From Nocardioides sp. S-1144 (lineage in GTDB: Bacteria > Actinomycetota > Actinomycetes > Propionibacteriales > Nocardioidaceae), in the NCBI RefSeq assembly GCF_005954645.2, contig NZ_CP040695.2:1426001-1490000 (forward strand): a DNA stretch of 64,000 bases. Direction: 5' to 3'. The position numbers and the translations under genes are program-made. The notes under the pieces were generated by a model. It searched no databases and was not told the origin of the DNA. It worked only from the letters and a program-made list of their open reading frames with translations. Of the stretch, positions 46,104-53,966 are shown piece after piece. How positions within the stretch are numbered: position 1 is the stretch's first letter; every line of letters begins with the position of its first letter.

Positions 46104-46792
46104 GCCGCGACCGCGATCTCGACCGGGCCGTGCAGGGCGTGCGGCGCCCCGGTGAGCAGCGCCCAGTAGCGGTCGCCGTAGGACCAGTGCCACCACTCGG
46201 TCGGGTAGTTCACCAGCCCGGCGCCCCGCAGGACCAGGGCGAGCAGGTCACGGTGGGCACGGGCGTCGGCCCCGATGCCGTCGGCGTCGAGGTAGCAGCG
46301 GCCCTCGCTCTGCTCGGGGGTCGCGTCGATCGGCGTCCCGAGGTCGAGCTCGTCGCCGCAGGCGTCGACGAGGGTGACGTCGACCGCGGCGCCGGCCACG
46401 TGCGGTGCCACGTCGACCGGTGCCACGAAGCGGCTGGTGAGCACGTGCAGGTCGGTGGCCGAGATGCCGGGGTGCCGGGCGCAGAGGTCGGCGGCGTAGG
46501 TGGCGATGATCGCGCGCTGCTCGGCCACGGTGCGGTGGCCCTCGACGACCTTCAGGCCGACGCCGGCCGGCAGGGCGGCCGCCGCGGCGGTGAGCCGCCC
46601 GGCGAGCCCGGCCCGCACCAGCGCCCGGACCGGGGAGAGCGCCTCGGGCAGCCGCACCAGCGGCTCGCCGGTGTCGTGGACCGGCACGGCGCCGACGCGG
46701 GGGTCGGAGAGCAGGATCGTCGTGCTGCTCCCGGCGGCGTCGCTCGCGGCGCGGCGCGGCGGGGGAGCGGGGGAGGTCGTGGCGCGGGTCAT
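46100..46792 (-). CDS. D-alanyl-D-alanine dipeptidase, VanX/DdpX family
   Basis: 230 residues, zinc peptidase M15D. Zinc ligands H131 and D138 in PHVAGAAVDVTL (pattern H-x2-G-x-A-x-D), catalytic E199 and ligand H202 in EWWHW, and R87 in GHR match VanX. No signal peptide: the N-terminal 25 residues are Ala/Thr/Pro-rich but lack a hydrophobic core, so it acts in the cytosol like VanX. First gene of the operon; ATG 46792 lies 7 nt after TAGCGT (46800-46805). It removes free D-Ala-D-Ala. Confidence 0.9.
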   Translation of the reverse strand: MTRATTSPAPPPRRAASDAAGSSTTILLSDPRVGAVPVHDTGEPLVRLPEALSPVRALVRAGLAGRLTAAAAALPAGVGLKVVEGHRTVAEQRAIIATYAADLCARHPGISATDLHVLTSRFVAPVDVAPHVAGAAVDVTLVDACGDELDLGTPIDATPEQSEGRCYLDADGIGADARAHRDLLALVLRGAGLVNYPTEWWHWSYGDRYWALLTGAPHALHGPVEIAVAA

Positions 46793-46870
46793 GGGGGGAA
46801 CGCTAGGAAGCCGCGGCGGCGGCGCCCTCCACCTGAGGTACCGGTGCGCCGACCTGCGGTACCGGGCGGC

Positions 46871-47289
<419 letters not shown>

Positions 47290-47293
<4 letters not shown>

Positions 47294-47715
47294 GGCGCGT
47301 CGCCGCGCCGGCGCCACTCGATCGCGGGGCAGGTGTCCATCACCATCGGGACGCCGGCCGCGGTCGTGCGGGCGTGGGCCGCCTCGTCGACGACCCCGAG
47401 CTGGAACCACACCGCGCGCGCCCCGACCGCGACGGCCTGGTCGGCGAACTCGCCGGCCGCCTCCGAGCGACGGAACACGTCGACGACGTCGATGCCGAAG
47501 GGGACCTCGGCCAGGGTGCGGTACCCCTGCTCGCCGAGCACCTCGGCGCCGTCGGGGTTGATCGGCACCACCCGCTTGCCGCGCTCCTGCAGCAGCGCGG
47601 CGATCGAGTACGCCGTCCGGGCGGGGTTGGGGGTGAGCCCCACGACCGCCCACGTCTCGCAGTCGTCGAGCATGAAGCGCACGGCACCGGGGTCCTGCCA
47701 GTCGGGGTTCGCCAC
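47290..47715 (-). CDS. CoA-binding domain protein (YccU type)
   Basis: 141 residues forming a single Rossmann-like CoA_binding domain: CETWAVVGLTPNPARTAYSIAALLQERGKRVVPINP near the N terminus and AVWFQLGVVDEAA near 105. Members bind CoA through a glycine loop; function unknown. The GTG at 47715 is 6 nt after TACCGT (47722-47727), so probably leaderless, and it drives the pair with arfB. Confidence 0.88.
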
Positions 47716-47786
47716 ACCGTCACGGTACCGACCCCGCTCCCGGACCCGTCCCGCATGACGTCGCCAGCACGGGGTACGGCGGTGGC

Positions 47787-47823
47787 GAGGAGCCGCCGAG
47801 ATCCCCCCGCTCGGCGGCTCCTC
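47787..47823. other. strong hairpin in the sigma-factor upstream region
   Basis: GAGGAGCCGCCGAG (47787-47800) and CTCGGCGGCTCCTC (47810-47823) form a perfect 14-bp stem with a 9-nt loop, extendable past a small bulge. It sits between two divergent genes, where a terminator is not expected. The remaining 272-bp gap is AT-richer near the sigma gene (GTTGTGGGTCACACGAAACTG) but shows no clear promoter. Confidence 0.65.
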
Positions 47824-47987
47824 CTCGCCCGGGGGCGTCGATGCGGCGGTGTGCCGCAATCCGCCCGAAATCGCTGGACACATGTCAAACTGATGCCGGC
47901 ACGGGTGTTGTGGGTCACACGAAACTGGTGTCAGCATGCAATGGCACTGGGGGGCCCGATGGACAACCTCCGGAAGGTAGCTCGCAC

Positions 47988-48761
47988 ATGGGGTCGAGTC
48001 GCACGATGAATGAAGCCACACGTCGATTGGAGACGGCCAGGTTGCTGTCACGCGCCCGCGCCAGCCGCGGGGATGCCCGCGCCGGCTACGAGGACGAGGT
48101 CATCCGCCTCAACATGGTCGTCGCCACCGACGTCGCCCGTCGCTACCACGGCCGCGGGGTCCCGGCCGAGGACATCGACCAGGTGGCCTACCTGGGCCTG
48201 GTGAAGGCGGTCCGCGGTTTCGACCCGGCCGTCGGGCACGAGTTCCTCAGCTACGCCGTCCCGACGCTGCGCGGTGAGATCCAGCGCTACTTCCGCGACG
48301 CCGGGTGGACGATCCGGCCACCCCGCTCGGTGCAGGAGGTGCAGGCGCGGGTGACCCGGGCCGATGCCGAGCTCACCCAGCGGCTCGGGCGCGCACCCCG
48401 CCCGCACGAGGTCGCCGAGCACCTCGACGTCACGGTCGAGCTCGTCGTCGACGCGCTGGCGGCCACCGGCTGCTTCAGCCCGCAGTCGCTCGACGCGCCC
48501 CGCCCCGACGGCGAGCAGGCGACCAGCCCGCTCGACCGGCTCGGCGGTGTCGACCCGGCCTTCGCGACGGCCGAGGCCAGGCTCGCGCTGCAGCCGCTCA
48601 TGGCCGAGCTCTCGGACCGGGAGCGGCTGATCCTCGAGCTGCGCTTCTTCGAGCACCGCACCCAGGCCCAGATCGGGCTCGAGCTCAGCGTCAGCCAGGA
48701 GCAGGTCTCCCGGCTGCTCTCCGGCATCCTCCGGCGACTGCGGAGGGACCTGGCGGCCTGA
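47988..48761 (+). CDS. RNA polymerase sigma factor, SigB/SigF group
   Basis: 257 residues. Region 2 (RLNMVVATDVARRYHGRGVPAEDIDQVAYLGLVKAVRGFDP) about 38-80, region 3 (TIRPPRSVQEVQARV) about 105, and region 4 helix-turn-helix (ELSDRERLILELRFFEHRTQAQIGLELSVSQEQVSRLLSGILRRLRR) at the end. This is the general-stress or sporulation-like sigma group. No anti-sigma factor is adjacent. ATG 47988 has GGAAGG 11 nt upstream; ATG 48006 is an alternative. Confidence 0.92.
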   Translation: MGSSRTMNEATRRLETARLLSRARASRGDARAGYEDEVIRLNMVVATDVARRYHGRGVPAEDIDQVAYLGLVKAVRGFDPAVGHEFLSYAVPTLRGEIQRYFRDAGWTIRPPRSVQEVQARVTRADAELTQRLGRAPRPHEVAEHLDVTVELVVDALAATGCFSPQSLDAPRPDGEQATSPLDRLGGVDPAFATAEARLALQPLMAELSDRERLILELRFFEHRTQAQIGLELSVSQEQVSRLLSGILRRLRRDLAA

Positions 48762-48771
48762 CTGGAGCAGC

Positions 48772-48799
48772 GGTCGGAGGCCGGCGGTCGGAGGCCGGC
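48772..48799. repeat. 14-bp tandem duplication between convergent genes
   Basis: GGTCGGAGGCCGGC occurs twice in direct tandem, filling the 41-bp gap between the sigma factor and enoyl-CoA hydratase stops. GCCGGC and GGCC parts could pair as a short terminator hairpin. Confidence 0.7.
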
Positions 48800-48802
48800 A
48801 GG

Positions 48803-49678
48803 TCAGGCCTCGGGGAAGATCCGGGGCAGGTCGGAGGCGCGCCCGGTGAACTCCGGCGGCCGCTTCGCCAGGAACGCCGCCACACCCTCCTTGCCGTCGC
48901 CCACCGCGGCATGCCACATCGCCAGCGAGTCGGACAGGTGCGCCTCGAGCGGGTCGGCGGCCGCGGAGTTGCGGTAGACCAGCTGCTTGGCCAGCGCCAG
49001 GGCGGTGGGGGAGCGGTCGACGACGAACGAGCGGGCCAGCCCGAGCGCGGTCGGCAGCAGCTCGTCGGGCTCGTGCACCGAGCGGACCAGCCGGCCGGCC
49101 AGGGCGGCCTCGGCGGTGAGGATCTCGGCCGAGTAGACCCACTCCAGCGCCTGCTGCACCCCGACGATCCGCGGCAGGAACCAGCTCGACGCAGCCTCCG
49201 GCACGATGCCGAGGCGCCCGAACACGAACCCGATCCGGGCCTTGGTGGAGGCCAGGCGGAGGTCCATGGCGAGCGTCATGGTCGCGCCGATGCCGACCGC
49301 GGCGCCGTTGATCGCCGCAATCACCGGCTTCGGCAGCGCGTGGATCGCGAGCGTCACCTTGCCACCGGTGTCGCGGACCCCGTCGACGTAGACGGGGTCG
49401 TCGAAGCGCTCGCGGATCGACTCCGGCGTCGGGTCCTGGGTCTCGTCGAGCCCGAACACGTTGCCCTCGGCCGACAGGTCCATCCCGGCGCAGAAGGCGC
49501 GACCCTCACCGGTGACCACCACGGCCCGGACGGCGTCGTCGCGGGCGTCGGTGGTGAAGACCTGGAGCAGCTCGCGCGCCATGGTCAGGTCGAAGGCGTT
49601 GAGGGCGTCGGGTCGGTGCAGCGTGAGCAGGGCGACGCCGTCCGCGTCGACCTCCCAGCGCAGGGTCTCGTAGGCCAT
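48803..49678 (-). CDS. enoyl-CoA hydratase/isomerase family protein
   Basis: 291 residues, crotonase fold. Oxyanion-hole segments GEGRAFCAGMDLS near 60 and KPVIAAINGAAVGIGATMTLAMDLRLAS near 120; acidic active-site region GIVPEAASSWFLPRIVG near 160. The long insert AEGNVFGLDETQDPTPESIRERFDDP after the first motif is typical of a subgroup acting on larger acyl-CoAs (inference). ATG 49678 follows AGGA by 8 nt; an ATG three codons upstream is less well placed. Confidence 0.9.
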   Translation of the reverse strand: MAYETLRWEVDADGVALLTLHRPDALNAFDLTMARELLQVFTTDARDDAVRAVVVTGEGRAFCAGMDLSAEGNVFGLDETQDPTPESIRERFDDPVYVDGVRDTGGKVTLAIHALPKPVIAAINGAAVGIGATMTLAMDLRLASTKARIGFVFGRLGIVPEAASSWFLPRIVGVQQALEWVYSAEILTAEAALAGRLVRSVHEPDELLPTALGLARSFVVDRSPTALALAKQLVYRNSAAADPLEAHLSDSLAMWHAAVGDGKEGVAAFLAKRPPEFTGRASDLPRIFPEA

Positions 49679-49766
49679 GCCCGTCATCCTGGCGGCCGGC
49701 TCCCCGCCGCGGGGCGGCGGGGTGGGGTCCGCGCGCCGACCCGACGGGGCCGGCCGACGTCGGCGG

Positions 49767-51044
49767 CTACGGGCGGGGGATGCCGTTCGGGGTGCACTGG
49801 GCCTTGGTGATGTCGCCGGTGCTGTCGTCGATGATCGCCTGGAAGAGCGGGTCGGCGCGGTCGCGGTCCCAGGTCTCGGCCGACGGACTGGTGACCGGCA
49901 TGGTGCAGGTGAGGTTGTCGCCGGTGCCGGTCTTGGTCATCGCCAGGGCCCAGCGGCCGGCGTCGATGGAGCTGGTGCCCTCGCCGAAGCCGAAGAACGT
50001 CGGGACGGCGCGGTTGAGCTTCCACCAGCGGACCGGGTTGGCGACCGACCACGGCGAGAGCACCTTGTCGCCGATCGCGCCGATGACCTCGCGCTGGCGC
50101 TCGACGCGGGCCAGGTCGCCGAGGGTCGACTGCTTGCGGGAGCGCGAGTAGGCCAGCGCCGTCGCGCCGTCGACCTCCTGGCAGCCCTTCGAGATCTTCA
50201 GGCCGGCCAGCGGGTCCTGGATCCGTTCCTTCGGGCAGACCTCGATGCCGCCGACCGCGTCGACGACGTCCGCGACGCCGCCGAGGCCGATCTCGACGTA
50301 CTTGTCGATCCGGATGCCGGTCTCGTTCTCGAGGGTCTGCACGAGCAGCTCGGGCCCGCCGCGCGAGTAGGCGGAGTTGATCTTGCCCTGCCCGTAGCCG
50401 GGCATGTCGACGATCGAGTCGCGCGGCACCGACAGCAGCACGCTGGGGCCGTCGCCGGTGTGCAGCAGCATGATCGTGTCGGTGAGCTCGGACTTCGGGT
50501 TGCCGGTGCTGAGCTCCTTGCGCTCCTCGGCGCTCAGCCCGGCGCGGGAGTCGCTGCCGACGAGCAGGTAGGTCGTCCCGTCCTGCTCGGCGGGGCGGTC
50601 ACCGTCGGGCTCGAAGGCGACCTGGTCGGCGCTGCGCCAGGTCACGAAGGGCACGGCGACGGTGTAGACCAGCCACAGCAGGAGCAGCACGAGCACGGTG
50701 CGGATCCAGAAGCGGGGCCGGCGCACGCGGCGGGCCCAGAAGCCACCGCCGCCGCCGCGACGGCTCGGCTCGCCGGGACCCGGCGGGACGGGTGGGCCGG
50801 CGGGTGTCAGGGGCTGCTGCGGCGGGGCGTCGTACGGCGTGGGGGCGGGCTGCACCGGGCGCGGCGTGGTCGGCCGCGCGGCCGTGGGCTCGGGACGCTG
50901 CTGGACCGGCATCATCCGGGTGGCCTCGGGCGGCGGCTCGTCGGCGGGCTGCCCGGGAGGTCGGTCGGGGTTGCGGTTGCCTCCGTAGAGCCAGCCGAAC
51001 TCCGGCCCGTCCTGGGGGCCACCGTTCCCGGGGCGGTCGGTCAT
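49767..51044 (-). CDS. LytR-CpsA-Psr family cell-wall glycopolymer ligase
   Basis: 425 residues. Pro-rich cytoplasmic tail (1-115), one transmembrane helix (FWIRTVLVLLLLWLVYTVAVPFV), then an LCP domain: GTTYLLVGSDSRAGLS, DTIMLLH, VLLSVPRDSIVDMPGYGQGKINSAYSRGG, and DGATALAYSRSRKQSTLGDLARVERQREVIGAI. These enzymes transfer polyprenyl-linked glycopolymers onto peptidoglycan outside the membrane. The ATG at 51044 is 8 nt after TACGGT. Divergent from a second LCP gene. Confidence 0.93.
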   Translation of the reverse strand: MTDRPGNGGPQDGPEFGWLYGGNRNPDRPPGQPADEPPPEATRMMPVQQRPEPTAARPTTPRPVQPAPTPYDAPPQQPLTPAGPPVPPGPGEPSRRGGGGGFWARRVRRPRFWIRTVLVLLLLWLVYTVAVPFVTWRSADQVAFEPDGDRPAEQDGTTYLLVGSDSRAGLSAEERKELSTGNPKSELTDTIMLLHTGDGPSVLLSVPRDSIVDMPGYGQGKINSAYSRGGPELLVQTLENETGIRIDKYVEIGLGGVADVVDAVGGIEVCPKERIQDPLAGLKISKGCQEVDGATALAYSRSRKQSTLGDLARVERQREVIGAIGDKVLSPWSVANPVRWWKLNRAVPTFFGFGEGTSSIDAGRWALAMTKTGTGDNLTCTMPVTSPSAETWDRDRADPLFQAIIDDSTGDITKAQCTPNGIPRP

Positions 51045-51101
51045 GGGGCAAGACCGTACCCGTCCCGGGTGCATCGACCCTTGTCGGCGTGCCGTGAGCC
51101 C

Positions 51102-51128
51102 TGTGACCGGTGTGACTGGTGATACTGG
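51102..51128. promoter_or_regulatory. three tandem 9-bp direct repeats between LCP genes
   Basis: TGTGACCGG, TGTGACTGG and TGATACTGG follow each other without gap in the 125-bp divergent promoter region. A similar pair, TGTGACTGA and TGTGAAAGT, occurs before the amidase-like gene at 63 kb. Tandem 9-bp direct repeats suit an OmpR-family regulator such as MtrA (inference). Confidence 0.5.
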
Positions 51129-51169
51129 CGTTCCGTTCTGCTTCCTTCCCCAGCAGAAAGATTGTTCCC

Positions 51170-52594
51170 ATGTCGCCCGTTTCGGAGCGAGCCGCCCAGG
51201 TGCGGTTCCGTCGTGCGCTGTCCCTGATGGCCATGACCCTCGTCGCACCCGGTTCCGCCCAGCTGATCGCCGGCAACCGGCGCGTCGGGCTGATCGCCTT
51301 CTGCAGTGCCGCCGGTCTGCTCGTCACCGCGGTGCTGGGCGGCCTGCTCGCCCTCGTGCACCGCCCGTTCGCCTACTGGGTGGCCACCAGCCCCCCGGCC
51401 CTGTTCTGGATCTACCTGGTGCTCACCGCCGCGGCCGTCGGCTGGGCGGCGCTGTTCATCGACGCCTGGCGCATCGGCGAGCCCCTGTCGTACTCGATGA
51501 CGCACCGCCGGATGGCGGTGGGCGTCAACGGGCTGCTCTGCTTCTCCGTCGCCGGGACCCTGCTCGTCGGGGCGCACCTGGTCGGCGTCCAGCGCGACTT
51601 CATGAACGCCACGTTCGGCGACGGCGAGGCGTCCGGCGCCCACCACGGCCGCTACAACGTCCTGATCATGGGCGGGGACGCCGGCGCCGGCCGCTGGGGC
51701 CTGCGCCCCGACTCGATGACCGTGGCCTCGGTGGACGCCGAGACCGGCAAGACCGTGCTGATCGGGCTGCCCCGCAACATGTCGCACTTCCCGTTCCGCG
51801 AGGGCTCGGTGATGGACGAGCAGTTCCCCGACGGCTTCGACTGCGACGGCTGCATGCTCAACGGCGTCAGCACGTGGGCCGAGGACAACACCGAGCTCTT
51901 CGGCAAGGCCGAGGACCCGGGCGTGGACGCCACGATCATGGCGATCGAGGGCATCACCGACCTCAAGATCAACTACTGGGCGATGGTCAACCTCGAGGGC
52001 TTCAAGGACCTCGTGGACGCCGTCGGCGGCGTCACCCTCAACGTGCGGCAGGAGATCCCGATCGGGCTGCCGGGCGACAAGGTCACCGGCACCATCGAGC
52101 CCGGCACGCGCAAGCTCGACGGCTTCGAGACCCTCTGGTACGCCCGGGCCCGCGACGGGTCGGACGACTACTCGCGGATGGCGCGCCAGAAGTGCGTGAT
52201 GAACGCGATGCTCGAGCAGATCAGCCCCCAGTCGGCGCTGCGCAACTTCCAGCGGATCGCGAAGGCGTCCTCGGAGATGGTCTCGACCAACCTGCCGTCG
52301 TCCGAGGTCGACCGGTTCCTCGACCTCGCCATGAAGGCCAAGGGCCAGAAGCTCGCGACGCTGTCGCTGGTGCCGCCGATGATCGCCACCGCCGACCCCG
52401 ACATCGACCTCGTCCACGCCAAGGTCGCCGAGGCCATCGACCGGGCCGAGGGCCGCGCGCCCGCGACCTCCGACGACGGCGCCAAGAAGCCGAGCAGGAA
52501 GAAGGAGTCGACCAGCGTCACCGGCGGCTCGGTCGGCTCCCTCAAGGAGGGCTACGCCGCCAACGACTCCGAGGACCTCGGCGCCGCCTGCTGA
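51170..52594 (+). CDS. LytR-CpsA-Psr family protein with four N-terminal helices
   Basis: 474 residues. Unlike its divergent neighbour it has about four transmembrane helices (about 20-145) before the LCP domain, which starts at YNVLIMGGDAGAGRWGLRPDSMTVASVD and continues with TVLIGLPRNMSHFPF, a conserved arginine-rich LWYARARDGSDDYSRMARQK and a basic C-terminal tail. This multi-helix form is typical of actinobacteria. Probably attaches galactan or another polymer to peptidoglycan, given the galactan locus nearby. ATG 51170 has no strong ribosome site. Confidence 0.9.
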   Translation: MSPVSERAAQVRFRRALSLMAMTLVAPGSAQLIAGNRRVGLIAFCSAAGLLVTAVLGGLLALVHRPFAYWVATSPPALFWIYLVLTAAAVGWAALFIDAWRIGEPLSYSMTHRRMAVGVNGLLCFSVAGTLLVGAHLVGVQRDFMNATFGDGEASGAHHGRYNVLIMGGDAGAGRWGLRPDSMTVASVDAETGKTVLIGLPRNMSHFPFREGSVMDEQFPDGFDCDGCMLNGVSTWAEDNTELFGKAEDPGVDATIMAIEGITDLKINYWAMVNLEGFKDLVDAVGGVTLNVRQEIPIGLPGDKVTGTIEPGTRKLDGFETLWYARARDGSDDYSRMARQKCVMNAMLEQISPQSALRNFQRIAKASSEMVSTNLPSSEVDRFLDLAMKAKGQKLATLSLVPPMIATADPDIDLVHAKVAEAIDRAEGRAPATSDDGAKKPSRKKESTSVTGGSVGSLKEGYAANDSEDLGAAC

Positions 52595-52724
52595 CCCCCC
52601 GGCCGCGACACCACCACAGCGTCGGGGTGCCAGGTCCGTGCAATTGCCGAGATCGGCTCGATTCTGGCCGCCCGGACCGCCCAATCCGCGGCAATTGCCG
52701 AGGTTGGCTCAGTCCCGGCCCTAG

Positions 52725-53832
52725 GTGTGATGCCCAGGCACGTTGTGCGATCGGGTACGGCGAGTCCGTAGATAGGTGAAGGCCTCCCGCGGTGGAGTGG
52801 AGCTGTCTAGAAACCGCTTCACCGCAAGGAGGCCTTCATGTCCCACGCTAACGCCGCACTCACTCCACGACACCGTCTACGCCTGGCCAGGTTGATCGTG
52901 GAGGACGGTTGGCCGCCCTCACGGGCTGCTGAGTTCTTCAACGTCACCTGGCGAACCGCCGACAAATGGGCTGAGCGCTACCGCGCCGAAGGACCGGCCG
53001 GGATGAACGACCGATCCTCAGCCAGGCGCACCCAGCACGCCAAGACCCCGGCCCCGGTGGTCCGCAAGATCGTCCACCTGCGGTGGAAGCAACGCCTCGG
53101 CCCGGTCCCGATCGCCGCCAAGCTCAACATGCCGGCCTCGACGGTGCACGCGGTGCTGACCCGGTGCCGGTTGAACCGGCTCTCCCACATCGACCGGGTC
53201 ACCGGGCAACCCGCACGCCGCTACGAACGCGAAGGCCCCGGGGAGCTGATCCACGTCGACGTCAAGAAGCTCGGCAACATCCCCGACGGCGGCGGCTGGC
53301 GCTACCGGGGCCGGGCAGCGGGAAAGAAGAACCGGATCCTGACCAAGGACCGCACAGGCGTCGCGAACATCTACGGCAACCCCAAGGTCGGGACCTGCTT
53401 CGTGCACACCGTGATCGATGACCACACCCGCCTGGCCTACGCCGAGTGCCATGACGACGAGACCGCCGCGACCGCCGTGAAGGTCCTGCAACGCGCCGTG
53501 ACCTGGTTCGCTGAGCGCGGCGTCACCGTCGAGCGAGTCCTCTCCGACAACGGAAGCGCCTACAGATCCCACCTGTGGCGTGATACCTGCGCCGACCTCG
53601 ACATCGCGGTGAAGAAGACCCGGCCCTACCGTCCCCAGACCAACGGCAAGATCGGGCGCTTCCACCGCACCCTGGCCGACGGCTGGGCCTACCGCCGCCT
53701 CTACAACTCCGAGAACACCCGCCGAGCAGCACTGGCAGGATGGCTCCACCAGTACAACCACCACCGGCCCCACTCAGCCCTCGCAGGCCATCCACCCATC
53801 ACCCGGTTGGACAACCTGGCTGGGCATCACAC
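52725..53832 (+). mobile_element. IS481-family insertion sequence
   Basis: About 1108 bp, bounded by inverted repeats GTGTGATGCCCAGGCA (left) and the complement of GTGTGATGCCCAGCCA (right), 15 of 16 matching. CTAG flanks both sides (52721-52724 and 53833-53836), the target duplication expected for IS481-like elements. It carries one transposase gene and has split a 51-bp repeat array. Near-identical ends suggest a recent insertion. Confidence 0.9.
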
Positions 53833-53836
53833 CTAG
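52838..53836 (+). CDS. IS481-family transposase, catalytic Glu replaced by Gly
   Basis: 332 residues. N-terminal helix-turn-helix domains (about 10-120), then an RNase H-like DDE domain with D141 (ELIHVDVKK) and D237 (VLSDNGSAYRS). The third acidic residue, 35 residues after D237, lies in the family motif QTNGK-(V/I)-E-R-F-H-R-T-L but here reads QTNGKIGRFHRTL, with Gly at 273 (codon GGG, 53654-53656; GAG expected). The enzyme should be unable to transpose. The stop codon TAG is not part of the IS: it is made by the CTAG target duplication. Confidence 0.93.
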   Translation: MSHANAALTPRHRLRLARLIVEDGWPPSRAAEFFNVTWRTADKWAERYRAEGPAGMNDRSSARRTQHAKTPAPVVRKIVHLRWKQRLGPVPIAAKLNMPASTVHAVLTRCRLNRLSHIDRVTGQPARRYEREGPGELIHVDVKKLGNIPDGGGWRYRGRAAGKKNRILTKDRTGVANIYGNPKVGTCFVHTVIDDHTRLAYAECHDDETAATAVKVLQRAVTWFAERGVTVERVLSDNGSAYRSHLWRDTCADLDIAVKKTRPYRPQTNGKIGRFHRTLADGWAYRRLYNSENTRRAALAGWLHQYNHHRPHSALAGHPPITRLDNLAGHHT

Positions 53837-53966
53837 GACCGACCGATCCGCGGCAATTGCCGCGATCGGCTCGGTCTCACGCCGCCGAACTGGCCGATTC
53901 GCGGCAATTGCGCGGCTGGGGCCAGTTCCGTCGGGACCAGGCCCAGGACTGGCCGAGGTCGCGCCC

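Larger units (their letters stand above)
52640..53920. repeat. 51-bp palindromic repeat array, interrupted by the IS element
   Basis: Four copies of a unit centred on CAATTG (at 52641, 52692, 53854 and 53905). Removing the IS and one target copy gives spacings of 51, 50 and 51 bp. The best unit contains the perfect palindrome CGCGGCAATTGCCGCG (53849-53864). The array lies between two convergent genes (LCP and inositol phosphatase). The flanks, 52595-52639 and 53921-53966, show nothing else. Confidence 0.85.

Noticed and set aside
41845-46792. A classical VanA/VanB vancomycin resistance cluster
   Set aside because: There is no VanH dehydrogenase, the ligase has the EKY loop of D-Ala-D-Ala/D-Ser enzymes rather than D-Ala-D-Lac, and the regulator is NarL type instead of VanR type.
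49700-49766. Possible small gene or RNA between enoyl-CoA hydratase and LCP
   Set aside because: Only 88 bp, GC-rich, with no start/ribosome site pair or convincing stem; GCCGGCC-type repeats only.
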